Part shown: positions 15,538-23,543 of the stretch, piece by piece
How the letters are laid out: every line of letters begins with the position of its first letter
Position numbering within the stretch: position 1 is the first letter of the stretch
Source of the DNA: Oceanicola sp.
Lineage (GTDB): Bacteria > Pseudomonadota > Alphaproteobacteria > Rhodobacterales > Rhodobacteraceae
Reading direction: 5' to 3'
DNA length: 33,359 bases
NCBI GenBank assembly: GCA_022447275.1
Contig: JAKVBK010000031.1
Location: forward strand, 1-33,359
The notes under the pieces: model-generated
The model's database searches: none
The model's input: the letters and a program-made list of their open reading frames with translations, nothing else
What the model was told of the DNA's origin: nothing
Translations under genes and position numbers: made by a program

Positions 15538-16265
15538 ACTGCGTGCGCCCCGTAATAGAGTGTGGCAAAGGGGGCCCCGTTTTTTGCACTGCCCATGGCG
15601 ATATGCCCAAGAAGCGCCTGCCTGGCCTGCGTGGGCAACTCTGCGCTGGATCGGCCCAGACAGGCAAAAAGCGGCTTTAGTATCGGGAAGTATCGCTCCA
15701 GCGCCTGTCCACCATCGGCAAGCGACACGTCATAAGACATCCGCGCAGAGCCCTGTTGCGTTACCTTCAAGACAACGGCTTCACCATCTGGATCGCCCAT
15801 CCGCGCGCGCTCCAAAACCGCGGACATTACCGGATGAAAGGCCGGTTCCGACAGCCCCTGCGCAACCTCTTCCGCCATCTCAGATCGGGAGAGGCAGGTG
15901 AGGGTGTGGTAGCGATCCTCTGCGGCGTCTGGCCCGCGCCATTTGGCTGCGATGAACACGAGGCCCTGCTCGGGCGCATCTTGCGGAGCAAACTCGAGAT
16001 AGAGCTTTCCAATCTCTCCATCGGCACCAAAATGCACGGCCTGCGCCTTTGGCAAATGGGCGATGATCCCCGGCGTCTGCACCGCACCGAGGTCAGCGCA
16101 GATTTGGGCAATGCGATCTGCCGTGACAGCCGCCCGCGGCACGGAGACAAGCCCCCGATCTGAGGCAACGCCCGTATGCGTCAGCTTCACGGAGGGCTCG
16201 AATATGCGCTCGCAAGGCAAACCCTCAGTGGCGGCAAGCAGCCTTTGCACCGCGCTACCCTGCAT
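15534..16265 (-). CDS. Uncharacterised protein, 243 aa
   Basis: No family recognised. There is no signal peptide or membrane segment, so it is probably cytoplasmic. The middle carries GKLYLEFAP and LVFIAAKWR strands, and the C-terminal part reads RMSYDVSLADGGQALERYF, then GSAKNGAPFATLYYG. ATG 16265 lies within the end of the HlyD-type gene (11-bp overlap), and the stop overlaps the next start by 4 bp. Position between an adaptor and a radical SAM gene suggests a role in cargo maturation or recognition, which cannot be shown from sequence. Confidence 0.73.
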   Translation of the reverse strand: MQGSAVQRLLAATEGLPCERIFEPSVKLTHTGVASDRGLVSVPRAAVTADRIAQICADLGAVQTPGIIAHLPKAQAVHFGADGEIGKLYLEFAPQDAPEQGLVFIAAKWRGPDAAEDRYHTLTCLSRSEMAEEVAQGLSEPAFHPVMSAVLERARMGDPDGEAVVLKVTQQGSARMSYDVSLADGGQALERYFPILKPLFACLGRSSAELPTQARQALLGHIAMGSAKNGAPFATLYYGAHAV

Positions 16266-17082
16266 CGGAGGCGAAGCTCACAAGGCAGCGATGGCCTGCA
16301 GGCAGCGCCATATCCGGGTTTTGCAGCTCAAGATGCACCGCAAACGTGCCCGAGGCCGCATCGAAGATCTGATCGATGGCGGCAATGATGGCAGGGTGCT
16401 CTTGTTCAAAGGGCGGCGCGGGCGTCAGGCGTGCTGTCATCCCCGTTTGCAGCATGGGAAAAACCTCCACGGGCAGGAACGCCTCGACCTTCAGGGGATC
16501 GAGCTGGGCAAGTGTGACAATGGCGCCGTTTGCAGCAATATATTCCCCGGCTGATTTGTGGCGGTGCTGCACAACGCCTGCGATCGGGCTTTTGATGGTT
16601 CTTTGTTCCATCTGGATGCGGGCGCGGGCCAGCTCAAGCGCGGCCACTTCCTGCTCCAGTTCGGCCTGGGCCAAAAGCGCACGGGCCGTCACCAGCTCGG
16701 CATTGACCCGTTCCAGCTGATCCGGGCTGGCCACATTGCGCTCTACGAGGGTCATGATGCGATCCTGCTGGGCTTGGATCACCTCGACCTGAGCGCGCTG
16801 CGCCTCGATCGCCACCTTGGAGTCCGCGCGCAGTTCCAACAGGGCCATGGTCGACATCTCCACATCGCTGTTGAGCCGCGCAATGGGCTGCCCCGCAGCG
16901 ACCACGTCACCTTGTGCAACGCCCACCTCTGCCAGAACACCCGGGATGGGGGCGCCAATCTCAACGACAAGGTTTGGATCCATCACGCAATCAAATGGCC
17001 CCATCTCCTGCGCCGCAACAGGGGGGGCAAGAAGGGCCGTCAGCGCCAGAGACACAGAAAGCAACTGTCTGTTAAAAAACAT
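16255..17082 (-). CDS. HlyD/RND-type periplasmic adaptor
   Basis: ATG 17082 is preferred because AGGGGAAGGG lies just upstream; an earlier frame to 17136 overlaps secA-like coding sequence. The 275-residue product has a signal peptide (about 22 residues, ending PPVAAQ), a biotinyl-lipoyl-like half motif (VVEIGAPIPGVLAEVGVAQGD), and an alpha-helical hairpin (about residues 75-145). The second lipoyl half follows (IKSPIAGVVQHRHKSAGEYI), then a beta-barrel (PLKVEAFLPVEVFPML). It is shorter than typical membrane-fusion proteins and lacks a transmembrane anchor, so it may be free in the periplasm. It follows the SecA-like gene by 16 bp and is probably part of the same envelope-spanning assembly. 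Confidence 0.85.
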   Translation of the reverse strand: MFFNRQLLSVSLALTALLAPPVAAQEMGPFDCVMDPNLVVEIGAPIPGVLAEVGVAQGDVVAAGQPIARLNSDVEMSTMALLELRADSKVAIEAQRAQVEVIQAQQDRIMTLVERNVASPDQLERVNAELVTARALLAQAELEQEVAALELARARIQMEQRTIKSPIAGVVQHRHKSAGEYIAANGAIVTLAQLDPLKVEAFLPVEVFPMLQTGMTARLTPAPPFEQEHPAIIAAIDQIFDAASGTFAVHLELQNPDMALPAGHRCLVSFASDAG

Positions 17083-17098
17083 TTTTCCCTTCCCCTTT

Positions 17099-19126
17099 CT
17101 ATTCAAGTTCACCAGAGAACGCCATGACATTGCCAAGCTGGCGATCCTGCTTCATGAGATCGCGCCGCATTTGGGCATGCAGGCGCTCAACCCGCCGTTG
17201 CCGCGCGCGAATGCACCAGGCGGCGGCCCAAGGCCCAAGCAAGAAGGCCAAAACCTTGCCCAACCGCCGCAAGATGGCAGCATCCGGGCCCGTCATCAGC
17301 TCATCTTCAAGGCTGAGCCAGGCTTCGGTCTGTCCCGGCGCGCCCTGGCGGCCGCAACGGCCCTCCAACTGGCGATCCACCCGCCGGCTGTCATGACGTT
17401 CACTGAGCAGAACGGCCAGCCCACCTAGTGCTGCCACCTCGGGGCCAAGTTTGATGTCCGTGCCCCGCCCGGCCATGTTTGTGGCCACAAGAATTGCGCC
17501 CCGATGTCCGGCTTTGGCAATCAGGGCAGCCTCATGGGCATCCTGCTCGGCAGAGAGAACCGTGTGCTTCAGCCCCGCTTTCGTCAGCGCGGCGCTCACA
17601 TGCTGGCTGGCAAGGATCGTGCGGGTGCCGATCAGGACAGGCTGGCCCGCATCATGCAAACCCGCCACGCGACGGCACAGACCCGCCACCTTTCGGCGTT
17701 CTGAAACAAAAACGCGGTCGCGCTTCTTTTTGCGGATATCGGGCCTGTTGGTTGGAATTCGCGACACGGCAAGACGATAGACAGACCACAATTCCCATGC
17801 GGCATCCTGAGCCGTCCCGGTCATGCCAGCCAGATGCGCATAGCGGCGAAAGAACCGCTGGTACGTCATGCGCGACAGGGTCTCGCGGGTTTCGCTGAGT
17901 GGGACGCCTTCTTTCAGTTCCACCATCTGGTGCAGCCCGTCAGACCAAGTTCGATCTGGCATCACGCGGCCGGTATGTTCGTCCACGATCTGCACCTTCT
18001 CATCGCGCACGATATAGGCCTCGCCCTCATGGAAAATATGCAAAGCGTTGAGCGCCTGAAGGACTGTATGATCGCGGATCACCTCCACGCCCAGCTGGTC
18101 GGGGCGATTCAGGGTTCGGCGGTCGAGCCAGTCATAGCCTTCGTCGAGGATCTCAACCCGCCGGACGCCCTTCGGGATTCGAAAGTGTCGCCCCTCGGTC
18201 ATGTTCCGGGCGATCAGCATGGCGCTGTAATAGACCGTGTGGGGCAAGCCGCCTTCCAGCTCGCCCGTGCCAGAAATGATCAGTGGGGTGCGTGCCTCGT
18301 CGATCAGGACGCTGTCTGCCTCATCGACAAAGGCAACGGGCAGGCCGCGCAATCTCAGATCCGTTGCACTGTTGGCCCCGGTAATCCGATCCACCTTCCG
18401 CTGAAGATTGCCCGGGGCGCGACGCAGCACGGCGCGGTCACGCAGATAATCAAAGGCGATTTCCTTGTTCGTCCCATAGACGATGTCACAGCCATAGGCC
18501 GCCTGACGGGTGGCGCCATCCTGGCCTTGCAGCACTGTGGCGCGGGTCAAACCCAGGAAATCATAGAGAGGCCCCATTTCCATTGCATCGCGTTCCGCCA
18601 GATAGTCATTGACGGTCATCAAGTGCACTTGCCGGCCCGAAAGCGCCGTTGTCGCCACAGCCAGCGTTGCACAGAGCGTTTTGCCCTCGCCTGTGCGCAT
18701 CTCGGCAATCTGCCCGCAAAGCATGGCCCAGGCACCCAAAAGCTGAACGTCATAGGGGCGCATGCCAAGTGTCCGTTCGGCCGCTTCCCGGATCAGGGCA
18801 AAGCTTTCCCCGGCCAGAGCAACGGGAAGAGTGTGATCCTTAACACCCTTGCGCAGGCGCGGGCGCAGCGCCGTGGCAGCCGCGCGCAAATCCGCGTTTG
18901 TCATTGCGGAAAACCGTTTTGCATGGCGCTTGGTGTGCCGCAAAATGGGGCGCAATCGCCGCGCCCGGGCCCGCGCACCCTGCGCCACAAAAGCCCCCTG
19001 CAGCCAAGCCCAAGCGCGGTCAAGGTCGGTCTCTGGCCGTTCCGGAGCTTCGGCATACTCAATGGTTTGGGGCGGGCGCACCGATGCGCCGCCAAGCACC
19101 GTGTCGTAGCCAATCACCCTAGACAT
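17099..19126 (-). CDS. SecA-like translocase ATPase (accessory paralogue)
   Basis: The 675-residue protein has the SecA motor: Walker A MRTGEGKT (about 143-150), TVNDYLAERD, YGTNKEIAFDYLRD, DEAD-type VDEADSVLIDEARTPLIISG (about 267-286), GMTGTA, and NMAGRGTDIKLG (about 573-584). Also present are the arginine-finger region QLEGRCGRQGAPG and SLEDELM. It is about 200 residues shorter than housekeeping SecA and lacks the C-terminal linker/zinc-binding SecB site. The N-terminus has an additional Arg/Ala-rich segment (about 45-75). I infer an accessory SecA dedicated to the products of this operon, because housekeeping secA is normally located elsewhere. ATG 19126 overlaps the M50 gene's stop by 8 bp, with TTGAGG upstream. 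Confidence 0.9.
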   Translation of the reverse strand: MSRVIGYDTVLGGASVRPPQTIEYAEAPERPETDLDRAWAWLQGAFVAQGARARARRLRPILRHTKRHAKRFSAMTNADLRAAATALRPRLRKGVKDHTLPVALAGESFALIREAAERTLGMRPYDVQLLGAWAMLCGQIAEMRTGEGKTLCATLAVATTALSGRQVHLMTVNDYLAERDAMEMGPLYDFLGLTRATVLQGQDGATRQAAYGCDIVYGTNKEIAFDYLRDRAVLRRAPGNLQRKVDRITGANSATDLRLRGLPVAFVDEADSVLIDEARTPLIISGTGELEGGLPHTVYYSAMLIARNMTEGRHFRIPKGVRRVEILDEGYDWLDRRTLNRPDQLGVEVIRDHTVLQALNALHIFHEGEAYIVRDEKVQIVDEHTGRVMPDRTWSDGLHQMVELKEGVPLSETRETLSRMTYQRFFRRYAHLAGMTGTAQDAAWELWSVYRLAVSRIPTNRPDIRKKKRDRVFVSERRKVAGLCRRVAGLHDAGQPVLIGTRTILASQHVSAALTKAGLKHTVLSAEQDAHEAALIAKAGHRGAILVATNMAGRGTDIKLGPEVAALGGLAVLLSERHDSRRVDRQLEGRCGRQGAPGQTEAWLSLEDELMTGPDAAILRRLGKVLAFLLGPWAAAWCIRARQRRVERLHAQMRRDLMKQDRQLGNVMAFSGELE

Positions 19127-21269
19127 TGAACTGCCTCAAAAAGACTTGCCTGAGCCCGCGATACAGCCGAAAGCCCACCGGCTCTGTCCCATGATCGAAC
19201 TTCACCAGCGCGCGCTGCCCCACATGAGACACCTCCCGGGCGTGCAGCGGCGCAACCTCGAACTGGAACACGCTTTCCAATGTCGAAAGGGCGGTTTGCC
19301 CGGCGGGATTGAGCACGATATCGCCGCCGCCCTCCGTGGCCAGCGCCCGCGAAGGCACTGTGTTCTGGGATTGCGGAAGCTCGGCGATCAAACGCGCGGG
19401 CACCGGGTTTGCAGGATCGTCAAAGAACAGAATCTCCACCGCCTCGGTCCGGCTGCGGATCAACTCTGCCTTGGCCTGCGGGATCGCCACGCGCAGGGCC
19501 ATGGCATCGTCGCCAACGATGTAGCCAATCACCTCGCCCTGCTGAACAAGCCGATTGGGAAGGTTTTGCGGATCCTCGATCACGACGCGCCCAGCGCCGG
19601 GGGCCGTGACACTCAGCGCGGCACGCCGTTCGCCGAGACCGGCGATCTGATCCTCAAGCAGTGCCATGCGGTCACGCAGCAGCTGCGCCTGAACCTGATC
19701 CGTCAGCGTGGCAACCCGAAGCCGCAACTCATTCTCGCGCAGCTGCGAGCGCAGCGCTTCAATCCGCAGGTCCAGAACTTCATCCGACAGGGTGACAACC
19801 TCTTGCCCGGTTTGCGCCTGCGCCCCGTTGGCCAGCGCAACCTCGGTGACGATGCCATCGGTTTGGGCCCGGATGATCTGGTTTTGACCCAGCCAGACAA
19901 CGCCGTAGCTGACAGTGACATAGGGGCTTGGCAGATAGAGAAACGCCCCCAGAATGCCCGCCATAACCAGCCCGACCACCGCCGCCGCCGCACCGCGCTT
20001 GCCGCGCAGTTCCGGCGACGTCGCCATGTATTTGATCCCCTTCAAGATCGGGCTGACGAAGGTGTTGATCAGCGCCCAGATCGCCAGGATGATCCCGATG
20101 AAAAAGAACTTCGAGGCCACGAAAAGCGCAATCGCAAAGCTGATAAAGAGGCGGTAGATAAAGGCGGCTATGGCATAAAAGAAAAACCAGCCGCGTTCGC
20201 CCCGGGCAGTAACAGGGCTGGTGGCGTCCTTGATGCGAAACAGGTACCGGCGGATCAGGTAAAAGAAGTACTTGTTTGCGCGCTGCCCCATGTTGGGGAT
20301 CTCAAGCAGGTCGCTCATCACGAAATAGCCGTCAAACCGCAACAGCGGATTTCCGTTGAACAGCAAGGTTGAGATGCCCCCGATCAACATCACGTTGAAG
20401 GCAAAAGCCCGCAGCAGGCCCGGCTCGGCATTGACCCAGAAAATCAGGGCCAAGGCCGCCAGGGCCAACTCAACCATGATGCCGGCCCCGCCCACGACGG
20501 CGCGGCGCCATTTGCTGGCAAAGGCCGCTGAATCCGAAGCATCGACATAGGGCACCGGAATGAACACGAGGAACATCACGCCGATCTCATGCACCTCACC
20601 ACCCCAGGCCTTTGCGGCATAGCCGTGCCCCAACTCGTGCAGCGCTTTGACCAGCGGATAGGCAAGCACAATGATGATCAGATTTTCTGCCGCCAGTACC
20701 TGATCCCGAAAGCCATCGGTCAGCGCGGTATAGTTCAGCCCGAACAGCACCAGACCGCTGAGCACCAGCCCCAGCCAAAGGACAAATCCAAGCGGCGAAT
20801 AAAGCCACCGCACCAGCGGCAGCGTTGCCCCGAGGAACCGATCAGGATCAAACAGCGGCAGACGCAGGGCCATAGGGTTGCGGATGCGTGCAAGCATCGT
20901 CTGACGCTTCTGCTTGCCGTGCCGTTCGCCGATCTCGGCCATGTCGGGCGGCAGGTCGCTGACAATCAGATCCGCACGGTGCAACTGCGCCATCAGGCGG
21001 ATCGTCTCTGACTGTGTGGGCGGCTCTTCAGGAAAGCGGGTGCAAGCGGCTTCCCAGATTGCCTGCATGCTGCGCTGACCATTCATCAGCGCCAGCATGT
21101 AGTTTGCCGCCGGCGTAATCCTGTGAAACTTGCCGCTATGGTGGTCTTGCAGCACGTACCAGATATCGCCCCTGAAATCCTGGCGGTGACTTTCCACATG
21201 GCCGCGCAGGCGCACCTTCAGCGGGGCAACCCGGTACCAGTCCGAAGAGAGGAAGGCGCGCACCGACAT
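19119..21269 (-). CDS. PqqD-like / M50 metalloprotease / HlyD fusion membrane protein
   Basis: ATG 21269 starts 2 bp after the upstream TAG; a TTG start at 21311 is less likely. The 716-residue protein begins with a PqqD/RRE-like winged-helix domain (about residues 15-110: FRGDIWYVLQDHHSGKFHRI, MNGQRSMQAIWEAA). Multiple transmembrane helices follow with the zinc protease motif HELGHGYAAK (near residue 210) and the distal LLRFDGYFVMSDLLE (near 310) typical of site-2-protease/M50 families. After the last helix (about 440-456) a HlyD-like lipoyl/hairpin unit (RAQTDGIVTEVALANGAQAQTGQ; VTAPGAGRVV) runs to the C-terminus. It is likely an inner-membrane component that binds cargo, possibly cleaves it, and connects to the periplasmic adaptor. 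Confidence 0.87.
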   Translation of the reverse strand: MSVRAFLSSDWYRVAPLKVRLRGHVESHRQDFRGDIWYVLQDHHSGKFHRITPAANYMLALMNGQRSMQAIWEAACTRFPEEPPTQSETIRLMAQLHRADLIVSDLPPDMAEIGERHGKQKRQTMLARIRNPMALRLPLFDPDRFLGATLPLVRWLYSPLGFVLWLGLVLSGLVLFGLNYTALTDGFRDQVLAAENLIIIVLAYPLVKALHELGHGYAAKAWGGEVHEIGVMFLVFIPVPYVDASDSAAFASKWRRAVVGGAGIMVELALAALALIFWVNAEPGLLRAFAFNVMLIGGISTLLFNGNPLLRFDGYFVMSDLLEIPNMGQRANKYFFYLIRRYLFRIKDATSPVTARGERGWFFFYAIAAFIYRLFISFAIALFVASKFFFIGIILAIWALINTFVSPILKGIKYMATSPELRGKRGAAAAVVGLVMAGILGAFLYLPSPYVTVSYGVVWLGQNQIIRAQTDGIVTEVALANGAQAQTGQEVVTLSDEVLDLRIEALRSQLRENELRLRVATLTDQVQAQLLRDRMALLEDQIAGLGERRAALSVTAPGAGRVVIEDPQNLPNRLVQQGEVIGYIVGDDAMALRVAIPQAKAELIRSRTEAVEILFFDDPANPVPARLIAELPQSQNTVPSRALATEGGGDIVLNPAGQTALSTLESVFQFEVAPLHAREVSHVGQRALVKFDHGTEPVGFRLYRGLRQVFLRQFNV

Positions 21270-21271
21270 GG

Positions 21272-23179
21272 CTAAACCGGCCACCAGCGCCACAGCGCGA
21301 CGCGGGCCCAATCCATCATGGGCTTTGTCCAGATTACGATCAGCCGACGGTCATCTATCTTGACCCGCGCGGCACCTTCCATACCCGGACGGAGGCGGGC
21401 GGCCTCTTGCAGGAACACCGCTTCTACTTCGAAGGTCGTGCGGCCCTCTTCATGGGTGGCCACGGGCGTGATCTTCTCGATGCGGATCGGGAAGGTTTCG
21501 GTGGGCAAGGCCGTGACGCGCAGCGCCCCTTCTTGCCCTGCCGCCATATCTGCAATCTGCCGCTCATCCACCTGCAATTTCACCCGGTAGGCATCCGCCG
21601 GCGCAAGCAACAGCAATTGTTGGCCCCGGCTGACAGCAGAGCCGATGGATTGGCTGAGATCGCCCGACAAAACCATACCGGAAAAGGGTGCAAGAAGCTG
21701 CGTGCGCGCCAGCTGCTTGTCGAGCAGGGCAATCTCGGCATCGGCCTGTTCAACCAGTGTTTGGCGAATGCTGGTCTCTGCCCGGTCTCTGGCGGCGACG
21801 GCGCGGTCAAACTCGATCTGCTGACGCTGGCGCTGGGTGACAAGCCGCTGCCGCTCCAGCAGCAAATCCCGATCATCAAGCTGCACCAGAAGATCCCCTT
21901 TGGCGACCATCTCACCCGCGCGGACAGGTGCCGCCGCGATGTAGCCGTCAAAACTGGGCACAATCGAGCGCTCAATCGTTCCCGTCACCTGCGCATCTGC
22001 GCTGACCTCGAAGGGCGCCTCGGCATACCAGAAAAAGATGCCAAGGCCGATCAAGGCTGCGAATACCAGCTTGCGGATCAGATGCGAGGGGCCCAGCAGG
22101 CGGCGCAACTGGTTGCCCGAAACCTCTATGCCTTTGGTGAGCAACAGCCGGTCATTTCGGCGTTTTTCCTCAAGGATTGGCGCCATAACCGTGGCGACTG
22201 CCTCCAGAATCTCCAGATCGCGCGGGGTAAAGGGATTGTCTTCAGACCGCTCGAACACCAGCGCGCCGATGAACTTGTCAACGGCATAGAGCGGGACAGT
22301 CAGGACATGTCCGGCATTGTCGTCCCGCGCCAGCGCCCTTGCTTTTTGCGTGGCGATGGCGGCCCCGTCATCCGGCTCTGGGTAGAGGACAGCAACGCGT
22401 TGATCGACGGCCTCATCCATCGCAGCGCAGAGCAGTTGCACGAGCTTCATCCGCCGAGAGAACTGCGCCGAATGAGAAATCGCCTGAACCCGGCAATGGC
22501 GCCAGCGCCGCAATCCAAGGGAAACACGAACGCAGGAGAACCGGGTTGCAAGATCTGTGACAGCGGCCCCGGCAGCGGTGATGAAATCCTCGCGCTCTGC
22601 CACGGAAACAACGGCGTTGAGCGCGTCAACAGCAGCCTGATACCTGTCCGCCTGCGCCTCGGCCCATTCCGTGCGGAGCTGGTCGCGCAGCCAGGCGGCG
22701 CCCCATTGCAGGCGCCGCATCGCGCGTCGCATCTGCGCTTCACCCTCGGCGCGAAACTCGGCACAAACAACGCCTTTGACATCGCCGTCGATGATCGTGG
22801 GCACCGCCGCGCACATGGGCTTGTCGGCAGGGGTTTGTGCTGAGGGCAGCGCCCCCCGCGCCGACGGCTGACCCTGCTCACCAGCGTGCTGTGCCGTTTG
22901 GATCATGAGCGGGGTTGCAGCGCGCTTGGCAGGATGCAGGCCCAAGGGCGTGATCCTGTGAGAGACCGGGTCAAACCGCATGCCAGCGACCGCCAGAACT
23001 TCAATCCCCGGTTCTTCTTCCAATTGCTGCCACAGAAGCTCCGCCCAGGCCGCGGCCTGATCGCGCGGCGCAGACGGGCCAGCCATTGCGCGCCACAGTG
23101 CATTCCCTCGCTGAGCCGCCGCCTGCGCCGGTTCAGCAGCAGCACCTTGATCAACTGAAGGGGCGGCGGGGTCTTTCAT
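21272..23179 (-). CDS. GAF-TM-HlyD fusion adaptor
   Basis: The 635-residue protein has a long cytoplasmic N-part in which residues about 175-325 look like a GAF domain (AVVSVAEREDFITAAGAAVTD; NAGHVLTVPLYAVDKFIGAL; FTPRDLEILEAVATVM). A transmembrane helix follows at about 367-386 (IRKLVFAALIGLGIFFWYA). The periplasmic HlyD-like part comprises a first lipoyl half (IERSIVPSFDGYIAAAPV), a helical hairpin, a second half (LLAPFSGMVLSGDL), and a barrel ending near GMEGAARVKID. GAF domains sense small molecules or mediate partner binding, so this adaptor may gate secretion from the cytoplasmic side. ATG 23179 overlaps the DUF3467-like gene's stop as ATGA, and its stop is 2 bp before the M50 start. 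Confidence 0.87.
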   Translation of the reverse strand: MKDPAAPSVDQGAAAEPAQAAAQRGNALWRAMAGPSAPRDQAAAWAELLWQQLEEEPGIEVLAVAGMRFDPVSHRITPLGLHPAKRAATPLMIQTAQHAGEQGQPSARGALPSAQTPADKPMCAAVPTIIDGDVKGVVCAEFRAEGEAQMRRAMRRLQWGAAWLRDQLRTEWAEAQADRYQAAVDALNAVVSVAEREDFITAAGAAVTDLATRFSCVRVSLGLRRWRHCRVQAISHSAQFSRRMKLVQLLCAAMDEAVDQRVAVLYPEPDDGAAIATQKARALARDDNAGHVLTVPLYAVDKFIGALVFERSEDNPFTPRDLEILEAVATVMAPILEEKRRNDRLLLTKGIEVSGNQLRRLLGPSHLIRKLVFAALIGLGIFFWYAEAPFEVSADAQVTGTIERSIVPSFDGYIAAAPVRAGEMVAKGDLLVQLDDRDLLLERQRLVTQRQRQQIEFDRAVAARDRAETSIRQTLVEQADAEIALLDKQLARTQLLAPFSGMVLSGDLSQSIGSAVSRGQQLLLLAPADAYRVKLQVDERQIADMAAGQEGALRVTALPTETFPIRIEKITPVATHEEGRTTFEVEAVFLQEAARLRPGMEGAARVKIDDRRLIVIWTKPMMDWARVALWRWWPV

Positions 23180-23517
23180 CCGGTGGTTTCATCCATCGTC
23201 AGCACCCCATGGCGCGCCTCATATTCGCGCATCACACGGGTGAGGATCGTATTCAGCCGCTTGGCGGCATAGGGCGTCAGGATCATCCGGTTGGTCAGCT
23301 CGACCTTCACCTGCCCATCCCCAAGCGCATTCCACGAAGAATGGGTGCCAAAGAACAGTTCAACCTGCTCACGGGTGCCTTGAATGTTCACCACATTGGC
23401 AAAGGCCGTTTGCATATGGCTGTCATCCCAAGCAACCGGCGCGCGGGATGTGCCGCTGTCGCTGGCGAAGGGGGCGTCGATATCTGCGCCTGTTTCAGAC
23501 GTGTCTTTTTTGCTCAT
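23176..23517 (-). CDS. DUF3467-like small protein
   Basis: ATG 23517 (GAGGA a few nt upstream) gives 113 residues; a TTG start at 23547 would overlap the giant gene's stop. The first 35 residues are polar and probably disordered. The rest matches the DUF3467 pattern: FANVVNIQGTREQVELFFGT, then VELTNRMILTPYAAKRLNTIL, then MREYEARHG. These proteins are small, cytoplasmic and of unknown function. The gene sits 26 bp after the giant-protein gene and is coupled to the GAF-HlyD gene, so a chaperone or targeting role for the giant cargo is possible but not shown. Confidence 0.78.
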   Translation of the reverse strand: MSKKDTSETGADIDAPFASDSGTSRAPVAWDDSHMQTAFANVVNIQGTREQVELFFGTHSSWNALGDGQVKVELTNRMILTPYAAKRLNTILTRVMREYEARHGVLTMDETTG

Positions 23518-23543
23518 GGGTCCTCGGGGCTTTTCAAACCTTA

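Noticed and set aside
17834-19129. Plus-strand 431-codon frame opposite the SecA-like gene
   Set aside because: The SecA motifs on the other strand are unambiguous; the antisense frame has no recognisable features or ribosome binding site.
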